A DNA stretch of 64,000 nt from Phoenix dactylifera (GCF_009389715.1 NC_052399.1:4542938-4606937), one strand, 5' to 3'. Counted from the stretch's first letter, positions 45,046 through 56,922 are shown. The notes: generated by a model from the letters alone, not told the origin. Translations and numbers: made by a program.

Positions 45046-47295
45046 TTACTCCATTTCTGCGCCATCTTTCCATATTCTCATTTCTAAACCCAAATTCTGA
45101 GCCACTCTATGAATCTCTTCCGCCAATGGATGCGTCTTGTCGTATGATGAAAACTTGTGCATATAAATGGAATCCCTGATGCCAACATCCACCCAACTGA
45201 AGCCCACCTCCTTCTTGACCCCCCTCTCCCTCATTCCCTTCCTGATCTTCGACACGCTCTCCCATTCCCCCTTCTCAGCGTACAGGTTGGAGATGAGCAC
45301 ATAGGCCCCCGATTCCATCGGGTCCATCTCCATGAGAGCCTCCGCCACCCTCTTCCCCATCTCCGCATTCCCATGCAGTCTACAAGCCCCCAACAAGCTC
45401 TGCAATGCCGAGAGCCCTGGCCCTGTTGGTATTCGTGTTACGAGCTCCTCCGCCTCAACCAGCATCCCTGCCCGCCCCAACATGTCCACCATGCAAGCAT
45501 AATGCTCCGGCCATGGTTCGATCTTGTACTCACGCACCATCGAGCCAAAAATCTTGCGACCGACGTCGACCATCCCTTTGCTGCCGCAAGCCGTCAGAAC
45601 TGCAAGGAATGTGACATGATCAGGATGAACCCCTGAAGCCACCATGCCTTCAAACAGGTCCATCACAAGGCCGTAGTTCCCATGTTTCGCATGGGCTGAA
45701 ATTATTGCCGTCCAACCGACCAGGCTCTTCCGAGCTGTCTCGTCGAATGCCCTCTGAGACTCTTCGATGCTCCCATGCTTTGCATACAAATGGATAAGGG
45801 CACCGGAGACGTACTCGCCGGTGTTGAGACCCAGCTTCATGACGCGGCAGTGGCACCTCTGACCGTAAATCAGCGAAAATGTTTCGACAGCAGTGATTGC
45901 GCTCAGAATGCTTCCGAACGTATACTGATTTGGCTTGCAGTGGAAGAGCAGCGATGAGAATATCTCCAGGGCTTCTTCGCATAGCCCGTTCTGGGCATAG
46001 CCCGAGATCAGAGCATTCCAGGTGACGATCTCCCTGCGACTCATGCCGTCAAACAACTCCCTCGAGTCCTCCATGGACTCCAATCTTGCGTACATGGTTA
46101 TGAGACCATTTGAAACATGCACCTCTGCTGCGATGCCCGTCACGAAGCAGAGCCCATGAATCATCTGAGCGTCTCTCTTTGCATGTTCGCCGGATAGAGC
46201 ATAGATCAACGCAACAAATGTGACATCGTTCGGTTGAGTCCCGTACGATCTCATGTCATTAAAGAGAGAAACGGCATTATCTGCATCGATAGAAATCATG
46301 GTCGTCCATGTGATGACGTCCCTTTCCTTCGTCTCCTCAAAAACCCTCTTGGCACAATCAGCAGCCCCGTTTTTGTAGTACATCGACATGAGGACGTTAG
46401 CGACCGAGACATGTTTCTCGAGTCCTGCCTTTGTTGCGAGGCTATGGACCTGCTCGCCAAACTGCAAGCTTCCCTCGTGACTACAGGCCGAGATTACGCT
46501 GGCAACTGAGATGCGGTCGGGTCTCACGCCGGCTCCCCTCACCATCTCAACAAACACCTGAATCGCATCCAACCCACAGTTCTCTTCCTGGGTAAGCCCA
46601 CAGAGCAACGAGTTCCACGAAACCAGATCTCGGACCATCATTTCATCAAACACTCTGCCAGCATCCGTGATGCAATGACACCTCGCATAAGCCGTGATGA
46701 GTGCATTCCCCACGAAGGTATCAGAACCGAACCCGGACTTGAACACGAGGGCATGCAGCTGCTGTCCGGATTCCAGATCCTGAAGGTCGGCAGAGAAGGA
46801 AAGAGCCATAGTGAAGGTCACGGCATCCAGAGGGACTCCGGCTCGACGCATCTCCGCGACGAACTCCAGTGCTTCGATGCCGGAGGTGAACCCGGAGAGG
46901 ATGGTGTTCCAGGAAACGACGTCCGGGCTGGGGATGTGCTGGAAGAGCTTCCAAGCCAGGTCCAAGGATCCCGACTTGGCGTACATGTTCATGAGGGAGT
47001 TGGATACCGGGAGGAAGGAGTCGAGGCCGGAGGAGACCACGAGACCGTGGATCTGGAGACCGGGTTTGCCGCGGCATTGCCTGAGGGCCATGGCGACCGT
47101 GGTGGGGTCGAGGCCAACGTGGGACCGGAGCCGATCCCGGATGGTTTCGAGCTGGTGGGAGAGGATGGCCCCGGCATGGATTCTTCTGCTAGGAATTTCG
47201 TCGAGCAGTTGGTGGTGGGAGTGGGCACGGAGGCCTTCGAAACGGGCGTTGGCGGGCTGCAGAGAGCTCAGATAGCGGAGGAAAGAGCGGCGCAT
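45046..47295 (-). CDS. PLS-class pentatricopeptide repeat protein, E/E+ type (mitochondrial)
   Basis: Intronless, 749 residues from the first in-frame ATG (47293-47295) to the TGA near 45046. The frame is open upstream but lacks an ATG. The N-terminus (MRRSFLRYLSSLQPANARFE) is Arg/Ser-rich without early acids, as in mitochondrial presequences. From about residue 70, tandem P, L and S motifs follow, with DVVSWNTILSG, TFVGNALITAYARC, DLVSWNSLLCGL, VHVSNGLITMYARLE and IVTWNALISGYAQNG. A canonical E region (HYACMVDMLGRAGMLVEAEE, then LLGACRLHGN) and an E+ tail (GFSWVDVG, KTHPLAEEIH) end the protein. There is no DYW deaminase. Such proteins select C-to-U RNA-editing sites and borrow a DYW partner. 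Length and tail resemble Arabidopsis At4g32430; orthology is inferred from memory only. Confidence 0.93.
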   Translation of the reverse strand: MRRSFLRYLSSLQPANARFEGLRAHSHHQLLDEIPSRRIHAGAILSHQLETIRDRLRSHVGLDPTTVAMALRQCRGKPGLQIHGLVVSSGLDSFLPVSNSLMNMYAKSGSLDLAWKLFQHIPSPDVVSWNTILSGFTSGIEALEFVAEMRRAGVPLDAVTFTMALSFSADLQDLESGQQLHALVFKSGFGSDTFVGNALITAYARCHCITDAGRVFDEMMVRDLVSWNSLLCGLTQEENCGLDAIQVFVEMVRGAGVRPDRISVASVISACSHEGSLQFGEQVHSLATKAGLEKHVSVANVLMSMYYKNGAADCAKRVFEETKERDVITWTTMISIDADNAVSLFNDMRSYGTQPNDVTFVALIYALSGEHAKRDAQMIHGLCFVTGIAAEVHVSNGLITMYARLESMEDSRELFDGMSRREIVTWNALISGYAQNGLCEEALEIFSSLLFHCKPNQYTFGSILSAITAVETFSLIYGQRCHCRVMKLGLNTGEYVSGALIHLYAKHGSIEESQRAFDETARKSLVGWTAIISAHAKHGNYGLVMDLFEGMVASGVHPDHVTFLAVLTACGSKGMVDVGRKIFGSMVREYKIEPWPEHYACMVDMLGRAGMLVEAEELVTRIPTGPGLSALQSLLGACRLHGNAEMGKRVAEALMEMDPMESGAYVLISNLYAEKGEWESVSKIRKGMRERGVKKEVGFSWVDVGIRDSIYMHKFSSYDKTHPLAEEIHRVAQNLGLEMRIWKDGAEME

Positions 47296-47345
47296 GTGAG
47301 ACTGAAACAGCAAACATCGCCTTCCGCGAATGACGGCGATTAACA

Positions 47346-48577
47346 ACTCCTTTTCTAAACAATAAAAAATAAAGAAGACGACAACGTGTCAGGCGCCGAG
47401 GAGTGGAGTTGTCATTGCGACAATCACACTACTCTTATGTACATATAAAAATATTTTTTTAATTATATACAATAATTTAAATGAGTATTTTGGTTGCTAT
47501 TTGTATGCATATCTTCATAAATACTCAATTGCATGTATGCTCTTTTTTTTTTTTTGGCACATATCCCCACATTATTAAATGAGTGTAGTTTAAATTTGAA
47601 ATAACTGAAATGTGCAAAAAAACAATATAAGAATATACGTATAAATAGAAATTTTACAAGAATATTTACATAATTTTGTATATTTAAGAAGATATATGCA
47701 AAAAAAAATCTATTTTATTTCAATTTATTCATCTTGTTTTAACATTTAGATTAATCTAGTATTTGCTCCTCAATATCTTCTATGAAACAATAGCTTGAAA
47801 AAAAATAGATTCAACAATTAAATAATAAAGAGAGTTATGGAAGTTTTTTCACTAATTATGAGTCTGTTTTACTTTATTCCTTTTCATTTATAACTAGTGT
47901 ATATCTTTTTTAATTGAAAACCAGCTTGTAATATTTATTGTTATTGATGTATACATAAGGGCTTGGATCAGAATATATAAAGAGATTCAAATCTTCTAAA
48001 AATACACGACAGATTGCAATAATCAAGCTTTTTTACTATTGTTATACTCCTGAGTGCATGAACAACATTAATCATCCATAAAATAAGCTATTGAAGGACT
48101 TTGGAACCCTTTAAACTTAACTACAAGAGGAAACATAGATATAAGTCCTTCCGGCAAGCCATTTGCTTGGAGAAGAGATTGTGTAATATTGGCCTAGTAT
48201 ATTATAACATTGGCATCTTTTGTGATAAACAAGAAGCACACCTTTAAATTCTTTTAAGTTTTAATCTTCAAACAAACTTATTAATTTATGATCATGTCTG
48301 GTATTATCTAAGACTTGAGCAATAAATTTCTAAGCACAAACCAAATCTTTATGGTCTCTTCAAGCTTTAAATTAAAGGTGTGCACTATATCATTATATAG
48401 ATTCTTTTAGCAATAGCCATCAATATCAACTAACCAGCACTTTTGTCTTCCAAAGTAATATATCATCCTCGTAGAATTCTTAACCTTCTTCCAATACCCT
48501 TTGAATTTCATTTTCAATTTGGATAGTGGTTGCTCTAAAGCCTGCATATTGAATAAGTAAATATTCATGATATGGCC

Positions 48578-48631
<54 letters not shown>

Positions 48632-49493
48632 CATCAACCCTAAAAAAAACTAAAGCAAAGGAAGAATGATGTTTTTATCAATTTATGCTATCATAACCAC
48701 AAAAAGAATAGAGATAAAATTGACATAATATTATGAGCCATTCTTAGCAAAATACCAATCAAAACATGGTATATAACATCCGAGACTCGAAAGAAGCATA
48801 AGATTCGTTAGTTTCAATTCTACCTTTTCTCACTATTCTTGTTACTTTTTTGGTCTTAGAATATAATTCTGATGAAATTTTGAAATACACATTTCAGTAT
48901 CCTACGAAAACAATTACCTATAAGAATTTTATAGGTTAATTTAACGAACTGAATGCCCTTTCTGTTCGACATTTTCTGGATTTCATATCTGGACAATGGA
49001 CCACATAGAATCATAAATATCAGCTTAATGAAAATATTAAACTACAATCAATCCATTTGGCATAATTAGGAGGAGCCGTGTGGCTTCTGCTACCATACAG
49101 TCAATATCATCTCAATGTACTTTGTTGGAAGCCAGAACTTCAAACGATGCGTGCCTGTATAAATGTACATTTCGAAGTTTTACTTTTATCCTTGGCCATC
49201 TGTTTGTTAGCAGAGAGGCTTAGCCGCCCAAATTTATTGATATGATAAAATTTACGTAGGTGAAGGAGGGGAAAAGAATGTATAGAATTTTTGTTTGATT
49301 ACAATAGTAAGCAACCGAACAACTAGAATAAGACTTCAACCGAAAGTTTCAAATCTAATTCACTGCCGCAGAACATCTGAACAAGACAAGGGACAAAGAG
49401 CCAGCGGAACCAACGATAACATCTGAAACAGGGTGCTCTGAAACTTTTTGTTGAAGTAAAAGGGAGGCCAAGCCCCCAAATTCTATTAGTTGG
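47346..49493. other. Intergenic upstream of the PPR gene
   Basis: AT-rich, without a recognised gene. A (GA)n microsatellite lies at 48582-48629. GAGGCTTAGCCGCCCAAATT at 49216-49235, and a similar GAGGCCAAGCCCCCAAATT at 49465-49483 next to the LINE insertion, belong to a dispersed repeat also seen at 31818. Confidence 0.5.
48582..48629. repeat. (GA)n microsatellite
   Basis: About 24 uninterrupted GA units. Confidence 0.95.
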
Positions 49494-49757
49494 AGATATT
49501 TACAAGGTCCGGTGTGGTGTGGTGCAGGGCGCTCCCCAGCAGCCATTGTGGACCAAGTCCCCGGATCTCCGAGAAGGAGATCGAAAACCTCCGACGACAT
49601 TTTGTGGAGGTTCTGGAACTACCGACGGAGCGGGTGGAGACGGCAAGGAGGGCGTGGAAGTTGCGCTCGAAGCCTCAGGAGGAGGGTTCCGACGGAATGA
49701 ATAGCTAAGGATCTCAAAATTCGGAGGAAATTGGAGTATAAGGTTGAAGCTTTTCCG

Positions 49758-50135
49758 ATGGCAGAGGACATCTACGTCTTCTGGTTCTAGCGTGAAGATG
49801 ATCGGGATGCGGCCCTGTTTGGTGGGTCATGGGTGGTGGCCGGCCAACTCCTTGCTATAGAATGGTGGAAGTCAGATTTCATCCGCGACGTGGACGAAGT
49901 AAAGAAGGCCGTGGTTTGGGTCCATCTTCCCTCTCTCCCGTTGGAGTACCGGGATAAGGATTCTATAATGGAGATCGTTGCGGCGGCGGGCCAACCTTTG
50001 GCTCTAGATGGGTTCACCGAGCATGTCATGTACTCTTGTGCTCCGAGGGTGCTACCTTGGATTAGGTGGGTGATTGGCAACAGTCAATTGATCTATGTGA
50101 TGGAGGATACTTGGAATTTGAACCTGCCCGTGTGA
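49758..50135 (+). pseudogene. LINE ORF1 fragment (DUF4283-like)
   Basis: It begins MAEDIYVFWF and is broken by an in-frame TAG after ten codons. It then reads ALFGGSWVVAGQLLAIEWW and VVWVHLPSLPLEYRDKDSIM to a stop at 50133-50135. This is the DUF4283 domain that opens ORF1 of plant LINEs and precedes a CCHC knuckle. The knuckle is not present here, because the coding sequence breaks off. Confidence 0.7.
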
Positions 50136-50552
50136 CTATGGCCCACTATGGTTAGCATGGACAGCTCGAAACTCATGGTGCGTGACTTCCTAAGCCTAGG
50201 GGAGAGGAGTCGAGACGCTAGGTCGACCGGACAGAAGCACCTGGAGCTCAACTTGCCGGTCCATGGTTAAGGTCTTTGATCACGGAGAGCTGCATGGGGC
50301 AAGAGCAAATCTGAACTAAAATAGTACCTTTATACCAAAGGCGAAGAAATAAAAGCGGGTTATAGAGACTCCGCATTCACCCATGGGTTGCTTTGTTCCC
50401 GTGTAAGGTGGCATAAGGTAATTTGTTGACCAAGGGTGTACTCTACAAAAGAGGAGTGAAGGCTTACACCCAGTTGTGATAGTTGCCCGTAGGTAGAGGA
50501 ATCAATAAAGCATGCCCTATTTGGATGCCCAGGGGCAGCCCTAGTATGGCGA

Positions 50553-51263
50553 TTGACAGGTACAGTCTGCGGATTTTTACAATCTCCGACCCCGACCACA
50601 GCTTTCCTTAAGTTCCTGAAGGAGTCCGTGAGAAGACCTACTGATTTGGCGTGCACCTATACTGCTTATCACATCTGGTTGAAAAGAAACGTTACATTTT
50701 TTGAGAGTAGAGGGCAGAGCCCAAAAATTGTAGTGGACATGACGCTTATCCATGTAGCAGAGCATACCCAAGCTGTGACTGTCGATATATTTAAGATAGC
50801 AAGAGACACATGGTGCGCCAATTCAGCTCTGATGGCGCCTCGAACAATATTTATCGCTCGGGAGTCCCTACCCCTGAACTTTCTCAAGATTAATTTTGAC
50901 GGTGGTGTGGTAGATGAGAGAAAAAAAGATAGAGCTGGTTTTGTCATCAGAAGGCCTTGCTTTAGCTTGATTGTGGTAGGGGGTTATCGACTCTTTGACA
51001 CTTCCATTCTTGAGGCGGAGATGAGGGTAGCTTGGGAGGGCATCTCTTATACTCGTCTCATTCTAGGGGCCGATCTAATTCAGCATGAAGAAGATTCGGT
51101 AACTGTCATTCAGTGGATCCAGAGTTACGCCAGGGTTGGTGTTGAGCACCCTCTTCTGCATGATATCCATGGTCTTCTACGGGATTGTCTAGATGCCCGT
51201 GTCATTTATGTATACCGGGAAGCAAATAGAGCGGTGAATAGGATGGCATCGTTTGCCGCCTAA
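50553..51263 (+). pseudogene. LINE ORF2 C-terminal fragment (RNase H)
   Basis: The open frame contains AYHIWLKRNVTFFESR (post-zinc-finger region) and LKINFDGGVVDERKKDRAGF (RNase H start). VTVIQWIQSYARVGVEHPLL and VIYVYREANRAVNRMASFAA then lead to a stop. Compared with the intact LINE at 52-57 kb, the equivalent of the EGDSST motif reads EEDSVT. The upstream part of ORF2 is absent, so it cannot act. Confidence 0.82.
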
Positions 51264-51413
51264 CATTATTGCAGTTCGCTTTGGGATTGTATATGTTCTT
51301 CACCCTCTCCCCCTCCAGCCTTTTTTTTCTTTTCTGATTTTGATGGAGGTACTCATATTAGAACGGTATAAAATTCTTCGTATTATCAAAAAAAACAAAA
51401 GAGATATTTACAA

Positions 51414-52038
51414 AAATAGTGAGAAGGGAATGAAGAACACAAAAAAAAGACCTACAGAAGCATAAGCAGAGGTTGTACTTCCTTTCAGGCAGGCCGTCAT
51501 GCCTCTCTCTCCATAAAAAAAATAAGGGCAAAAAAAAGAGAGCAGGAGAAACTAGAATTTAGAAATATTGTTATATACAGGTGAGATGAAGATGATAAAT
51601 AATAACTATTACTTATGCTGTAGTATATACTATCTGCAAGCATGGCTACCAAATAAAAACTGCTAAGAAAAGCAACAAGAACCACTGCAGTACAAAAGCT
51701 CGTCGAATGTCTATTGCCCAGCCATGGTTTTCTTGTAATAAATAATAGGAGCATAATATATAAAACGGGAATATATTTTTAAAATTTTTAATAAAAATAA
51801 TATATTCAAAATATAATGATAAATATTATAGGAAGGAGTTGAATCTTTGATTTATGATTGAAAGCCAGATATTCGTGAAGTATGAGGAATAAACAAGAAG
51901 ATAATAATAAGGAAATGCGGCTGGTCAAACGCCACCCACTTACGGATACTTTAAATGAGTTGGCATTACAATAATAGAACTGGATTGTCCTACTTTTATA
52001 TTGGATGGGGCTCCCAACATGGAAAATTTGTGCTTATC
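51414..52038. other. Spacer between two LINE insertions
   Basis: About 0.6 kb of AT-rich host sequence with no recognised feature. It ends at the target duplication of the 52-kb LINE. Confidence 0.5.
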
Positions 52039-52051
52039 AAATACATGAGTT

Positions 52052-52746
52052 CTACGCGGGTTGGGTCGATCTGGGCCGCGGCCTTTGCTGCAGGGACGGG
52101 GCCCGCTAGCTCTATTAGGGGGGATCCTAGTGGATCTTCAGCGGGGGGCCTACAAGCCCAGTCAGCTGAGTGCTTGGGGATTGGGGCTGCGCAGGACTTT
52201 CAGGATGTGCAGGCCCAGGATGATCCGGCTTGGGATCTCGTGGAGCCAGCTGGCCCTTTCCAGTATAGGTCTCCAGGTCGAGGACCTGTCCCAGTGCAGG
52301 GGACCCACCTGCTTGTTGGTCAGACCCCTCCTGGGCGGGACCATTGGGATTCTTTTGTGGGTTCTGGGAGAGGGCCCGATGGTGTCTACCGTTTTGGTAC
52401 TCCGACCCAAGCTTTGGGTGAGCAGCACTTGGCTAGCCCAGGGGTGCCACTGGAGGCAGGTTCGGTAGAGCCCCTGACGCTTCGTGATGAGGCGACAGGG
52501 GTGCCGCTCGGAGAGGCGCCACATGAGGGTCTCCCGGAGGCAGATGCCAGTGGTGACTGCTCCACGGGATTAGCTACGGCAGAGGGGGACCACCCAGCTG
52601 TCGTGCGACTCATCAGGGCGGCAGTCATGTGCGAGGTATCTGATGAGGTCGAGCAGCTGGGGGATGTAGGCCGCCAGCCTGAGCTAGCTCCCGAGGCCCA
52701 GGGGGAGGAGGTACCTGAGGCCGACCGAGCAGTTGTTGATCCATGA
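52052..52746 (+). pseudogene. LINE ORF1, 3' part only
   Basis: Open from the truncation point to TGA at 52744-52746, about 230 codons rich in Gly, Pro, Glu and Ala, with no DUF4283 or zinc knuckle left. It reads through PSSIRGDPSGSSAGG and ends AEGDHPAVVRLIRAAVMCEV, EEVPEADRAVVDP. The stop overlaps the start of ORF2 as ATGA, the normal end of ORF1 in this family. The upstream ATGs that extend the frame to 51955 lie in host DNA and are accidental. Confidence 0.7.
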
Positions 52747-55700
52747 GGATTCTAGCCTGGAATTGTAGGGGGGCGGCCAAGCCGGCCTTCATGTCCTCCT
52801 TTAAACGGCTAGTGCAGCTCCACTGTCCTGAGATTTGTTTTCTTTGCGAGACACGTTTGTCGGGTGATGGGCTCGGTCGACTGAGGCGACGCCTGGGGAG
52901 GGACTGGAAGACCTATGCAGTCGAGTCCCAGGGGCTGTCTGGTGGCCTTTTGATCCTGTGGAGGCGGGGGGTGGCGAAGATTGATGCCTTCCACAACTGC
53001 TCTCAACAGGTAGTGATGGTTGTTTCGGAACCTGAGGCGGACCCCTGGGTGCTGTGCGGTGTGTATGCGAGCACGGACTACAGGGTCAGGAGACCCCTTT
53101 GGCATGAGATTACCAGCTTGCTTGCCCAGGGTATCCCAACGGTGGCAGTTGGTGATTTTAATTGTATCCAAAGTGCGGATGAAAAGAGGGGAGGTGCGCC
53201 TTTCACTGATAGGATTGATAGGAGGGAGTTTCGCGACTTTGTGCAGCTAAATGGCTTGGTGGACTTAGGCTTCTCGGGGCCACGGTTCACCTGGTGCAAT
53301 AATCAGCCTGGCGGTGCTAGGGTGTGGCAGCGGCTAGATAGGGCCTTTGCTTCCCCAGACTGGATCCTTCGCTTCCCTACCTGCCGAGTTAGCCACTTAC
53401 CCCGGATTGCATCGGACCATTGCCCCTTGTTGATCTCGACCTCGTCGGTATCGGGTCACCATAGTCCTTTTCGTTTTGAGAAGATTTGGCTGTCGTACCC
53501 CCAGTCCTGGGACATTGTTCGAGAGGCGTGGCGTGTTCCGGTGCGGGGGGACGCGATGCGGCGAGTCTCACGCAAACTCGAGTTGACCAAACGGCGGCTC
53601 CGCCGTTGGAATCGCGAGGTAGTGGGTGATATTTTTCGGAGATTGGAGGGGGTGGAGGAGGAGATTACGACACTACAGGAGAGAGAAGACCTACGGGGTG
53701 CACTCCCGGAGGATGACATGTCTCATCTTCGGGGGCTTCTTGCGACGCACCACTCACTGCTACGACAGCATGAGATTTTCTGGCGACAGAAATCTCGGGT
53801 CCAATGGGTTAACGAGGGTGATCGCAACACTAGGTTTTTTCATCGGACGACGGTTATTCGGCGTCAGCGGAGTATGATCCACTCACTGCGTGATGGGTCT
53901 GGCCGCCGAGTGGAGGGTGAGCCTGCCGTTGGACAGGTTCTACTCGACTTTTTCCGCGCCAGATGGACTGAGGATGAAGGCCCTGGTGCTGATGACCACC
54001 TTCCGCGGGCTGATGTAGGTATTACTGATGATGAGAATATGACCCTGGTTCGGCCGGTGTCGGCGGAGGAGGTGCAGGAGGCAGTCTGGGCGCTAGCAGC
54101 GGACAAAGCTCCAGGACCAGATGGGTTCCCCCCTATTTTCTTCCGCAGATATTGGGGTATCATTCGGGAAGCTGTGATCGAGGCTGTCCAGTGTTTCTTC
54201 ACCCAGGCAGCCATGCCTGAGGATTGGAAGGCCACTTTCATTACGCTCATCCCGAAACGCCAAGAGGCAGTGGAGCCGGGTCACTTTAGACCCATCAGTC
54301 TATGCACAACCTTGTACAAGGTTGTGGCGAGAATCATGGTGGGCAGGATGAAGCCCCTACTGCCAAGCATTATCAGCCAAGAGCAGGGGGCTTTCATTGC
54401 GGGAAGGAACATTTCCCACAATGTCATGCTGGCTCAGGAGATGATGTGGGATCTCCAGCGGGCATCGAAGCGGGGCAGTTTGATGGCTGTCAAGCTGGAT
54501 ATGGAGAGGGCTTATGACAGGATTAGATGGAGTTTTCTCCGGAGGGTACTGGAGGCTTATGGCTTCCACAGGCGATGGATTGGATGGATCCTAGGGTGTG
54601 TCCAGGGGCCTAAGTTCTCTATTTTAGTCAACGGCACACCTTCGGTATTTTTTGAGTCCACCATGGGGCTGCGACAGGGATGTCCCTTATCCCCTTATTT
54701 ATTTATCATTTGCTCTGATATATTGTCCCGTGCCCTCCAGAGGGCGTGTGCAAGCCGGGAGCTGGAGTCCTATGTTCCAACACCGGGGGCGGGACCTGTC
54801 TCTCACCTACTTTTTGCTGACGATTGTCTTCTTTTATCCAGAGCGCGGGTTTCGGAGGCACGTGTACTTCGCAGAGTGTTGGCAGCTTACTGTGCGGCAT
54901 CCGGACAGAGAATCAACTTCACGAAGTCGGCTATCCAGTTCAGCCCCAGCACAGAGAGCAGAGTCCGACAGGAGATCAGGAGTATCTTGCAGATGCCCGA
55001 GCAGGAGGGGACTCTGGTTTACCTGGGAGTTCCCATCACGGGCCGGAGGCTACGAGTGGCGGAGTGCTCGGGGTTGGTGCAGCGGGTCGAGAGCAGGCTG
55101 GAGGGATGGAGGGCATCTTCACTATCCATGATGGGGAGGCTGACCCTTGTCAGATCGGTGCTTGGGTCCATGCCGGTATATCTCATGGCCAACACTGTGG
55201 TCCCTAAGACGACTCTGTTGAAGATTGAACGTCTTCTCCGGAGCTTCCTCTGGGGGTCCCATGGTGGGGGTCGTGGGGTACATTTGGTGGCCTGGGAGCG
55301 GGTATGTCGGCCCACCAGTGAGGGTGGTCTGGGAGTTCAGTCCCTTCTGGAGCGGCGTGAGACACTCATTGCACGGCACGCAGCTCGTTTCTTGTTGGAG
55401 CCACATGGGCTTTGGAGTCGGGTGATGGCAGCCAGATATGGCCGAGGGAGCCTCGAGGCGGCACGGCGCGGTCGCCGCATCTCTTTCATGTGGCGGGAGA
55501 TTGGGCGGTACCTGCCGACCGTGTTAGCTCATACCAGGTGGCTGATGGGCGATGGCCGGACCATTGTTGTGACTGATGACCCGTGGGTCGATACCATTCC
55601 CTTGAGATATTGGCCGACGACGGTGGATTTCGAGGCAGCAGTAGGGCTCCGGGTGTGCGACCTCCTAGCACCAGGGAGGGCAGAGTGGGACGTGGACAGA

Positions 55701-56890
55701 CTCTACCAGTTGTTCGGGGCACATCTAGCTGAGAGGATACTTGCCATGCCAGTACCAGGATGCGAGGGCCCAGATGTCAGGGTTTGGAGCACTTCGTGCA
55801 GGGCCAGTGTGAGGCTGGGTGATCTGGCCCGGGTGATTCAGCGCGAGCATGAGAGTGGATGGGACGGTGCCTGGATTTGGAGGTCTAGGCTCCACCCGAG
55901 AGCAGCACTTTTCCTATGGAAGGTGATGTGGGACCGCCTTCCGACGAGAGCTGTGCTGAGCCGACGTGGTCTGGGGATCCCTGCGGAGTGTGGGGCCTGC
56001 GGTGCGGATGAGTCAGTTGATCATGTACTATTTGGATGCTTGTGGGCGCGGCAGACATGGCAGTGGACGGGTATCCCAGAGGAGGTTTGGCGGGAGAGGA
56101 GACTGTTTTTGCAGATGATACGTCAGTGGCTGACTAGTCCGCGGACATGTCAGGAGGCCATCCGAGCGATTTGCACCGCCCACCAGATCTGGTTGGCAAG
56201 GAACGCTCGCACCTTTGGCGAGCGTCGGATGTCGCCGAGGTTTGTTGCGGAGTCCGCTCGAGCATTGGCGATGGAGTTCAGACCTGCCAGCCCTTCAGAT
56301 ACGAACTTGATAGCTCGGGACACCTGGGGTTCTTTCTCTGCTCAGGCAGCTCTTCGGACGGTGTTCTTCACCTGGGAGCCCCCACCCCCGAGTTTCCTCA
56401 AGATCAATTTTGATGGCTCAGTACTGGACAGTGGTACACGAGGCGGTGCCGGCTTCGTCATACGAGACCCTCACTCTCGGGTAGTGGCAGCGGGCGGCTG
56501 CCGGCTTTTCGACACATCAGTGCCAGCGGCGGAGTTGCGAGCTGCCTGGGCCGGCCTCTGCCATGCGCGGCGGGTACTGCGGGCTAGCTCGATCATCTTG
56601 GAGGGCGACTCATCCACTGTTATTGGGTGGATTCGGCGGGAGAGCATTGACCATCCTCTGATCCGGGATATTAGGATGATGATGAGGGACGTTGTGGCCT
56701 TTGAGGCCAAGCATGTATTCAGGGAGGCCAACGGAGCGGCCGACTGGGTTGCTGCATATGCAGCACACCATTCGGGATATGCCTTGTGGGCAGGAGAGCG
56801 GGAGTTGCCATTGGCACTACGCGAGATTTTGTTTTTGATGTTCTTGGGTGTATTCGGACACGCACTGTCTGAACAACCCGTTTCAAGCAC

Positions 56891-56912
<22 letters not shown>
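52052..56912 (+). mobile_element. 5'-truncated, nearly intact LINE (L1-type, RNase H-bearing) with 13-bp target duplication
   Basis: AAATACATGAGTT flanks the insert at 52039-52051 and 56913-56925. The element is cut in the middle of ORF1, carries a full-length ORF2, and ends in poly(A) (56891-56915, merging with the duplication). It is clearly GC-richer than the AT-rich flanks and has no internal stop in 4.1 kb, so it is the youngest LINE in the window. The LINE remnants at 26.9, 28.8 and 49.5 kb are related but diverged. Confidence 0.92.

Positions 56913-56922
<10 letters not shown>

Larger units (their letters stand above)
49507..51400 (+). mobile_element. Internally deleted LINE with perfect 13-bp target duplication
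   Basis: GAGATATTTACAA stands at 49494-49506 and again at 51401-51413, immediately after the A-rich 3' end. Between them are a GT/GC-rich 5' region, the DUF4283-like start of ORF1, and then only the C-terminal quarter of ORF2. The endonuclease, reverse transcriptase and most of the zinc-finger region are missing. The element is therefore either a deletion derivative that was copied as such, or a full copy that was deleted after insertion. It inserted into an older dispersed repeat with the motif GGGAGGCCAAGCCCCC. Confidence 0.85.

Noticed and set aside
46675-47343. 222-codon plus-strand ORF
   Set aside because: It is antisense to the PPR coding sequence, lacks a domain, and is explained by codon bias of the real gene. 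Other plus-strand ORFs at 45157-47275 are the same.
48582-48629. Repeat array that might suggest CRISPR or a minisatellite
   Set aside because: It is a pure GA microsatellite. No spaced repeat array with unique spacers exists anywhere in this eukaryotic window.
51955-52051. N-terminal extension of the LINE ORF1 frame into upstream DNA
   Set aside because: The target duplication ends at 52051, so these codons are host sequence joined by chance to a 5'-truncated ORF1.
54652-55131. Long alternative-frame ORFs within 52.8-56.9 kb
   Set aside because: They are shadows of the GC-rich LINE ORF2, which accounts for the region with recognised catalytic motifs.
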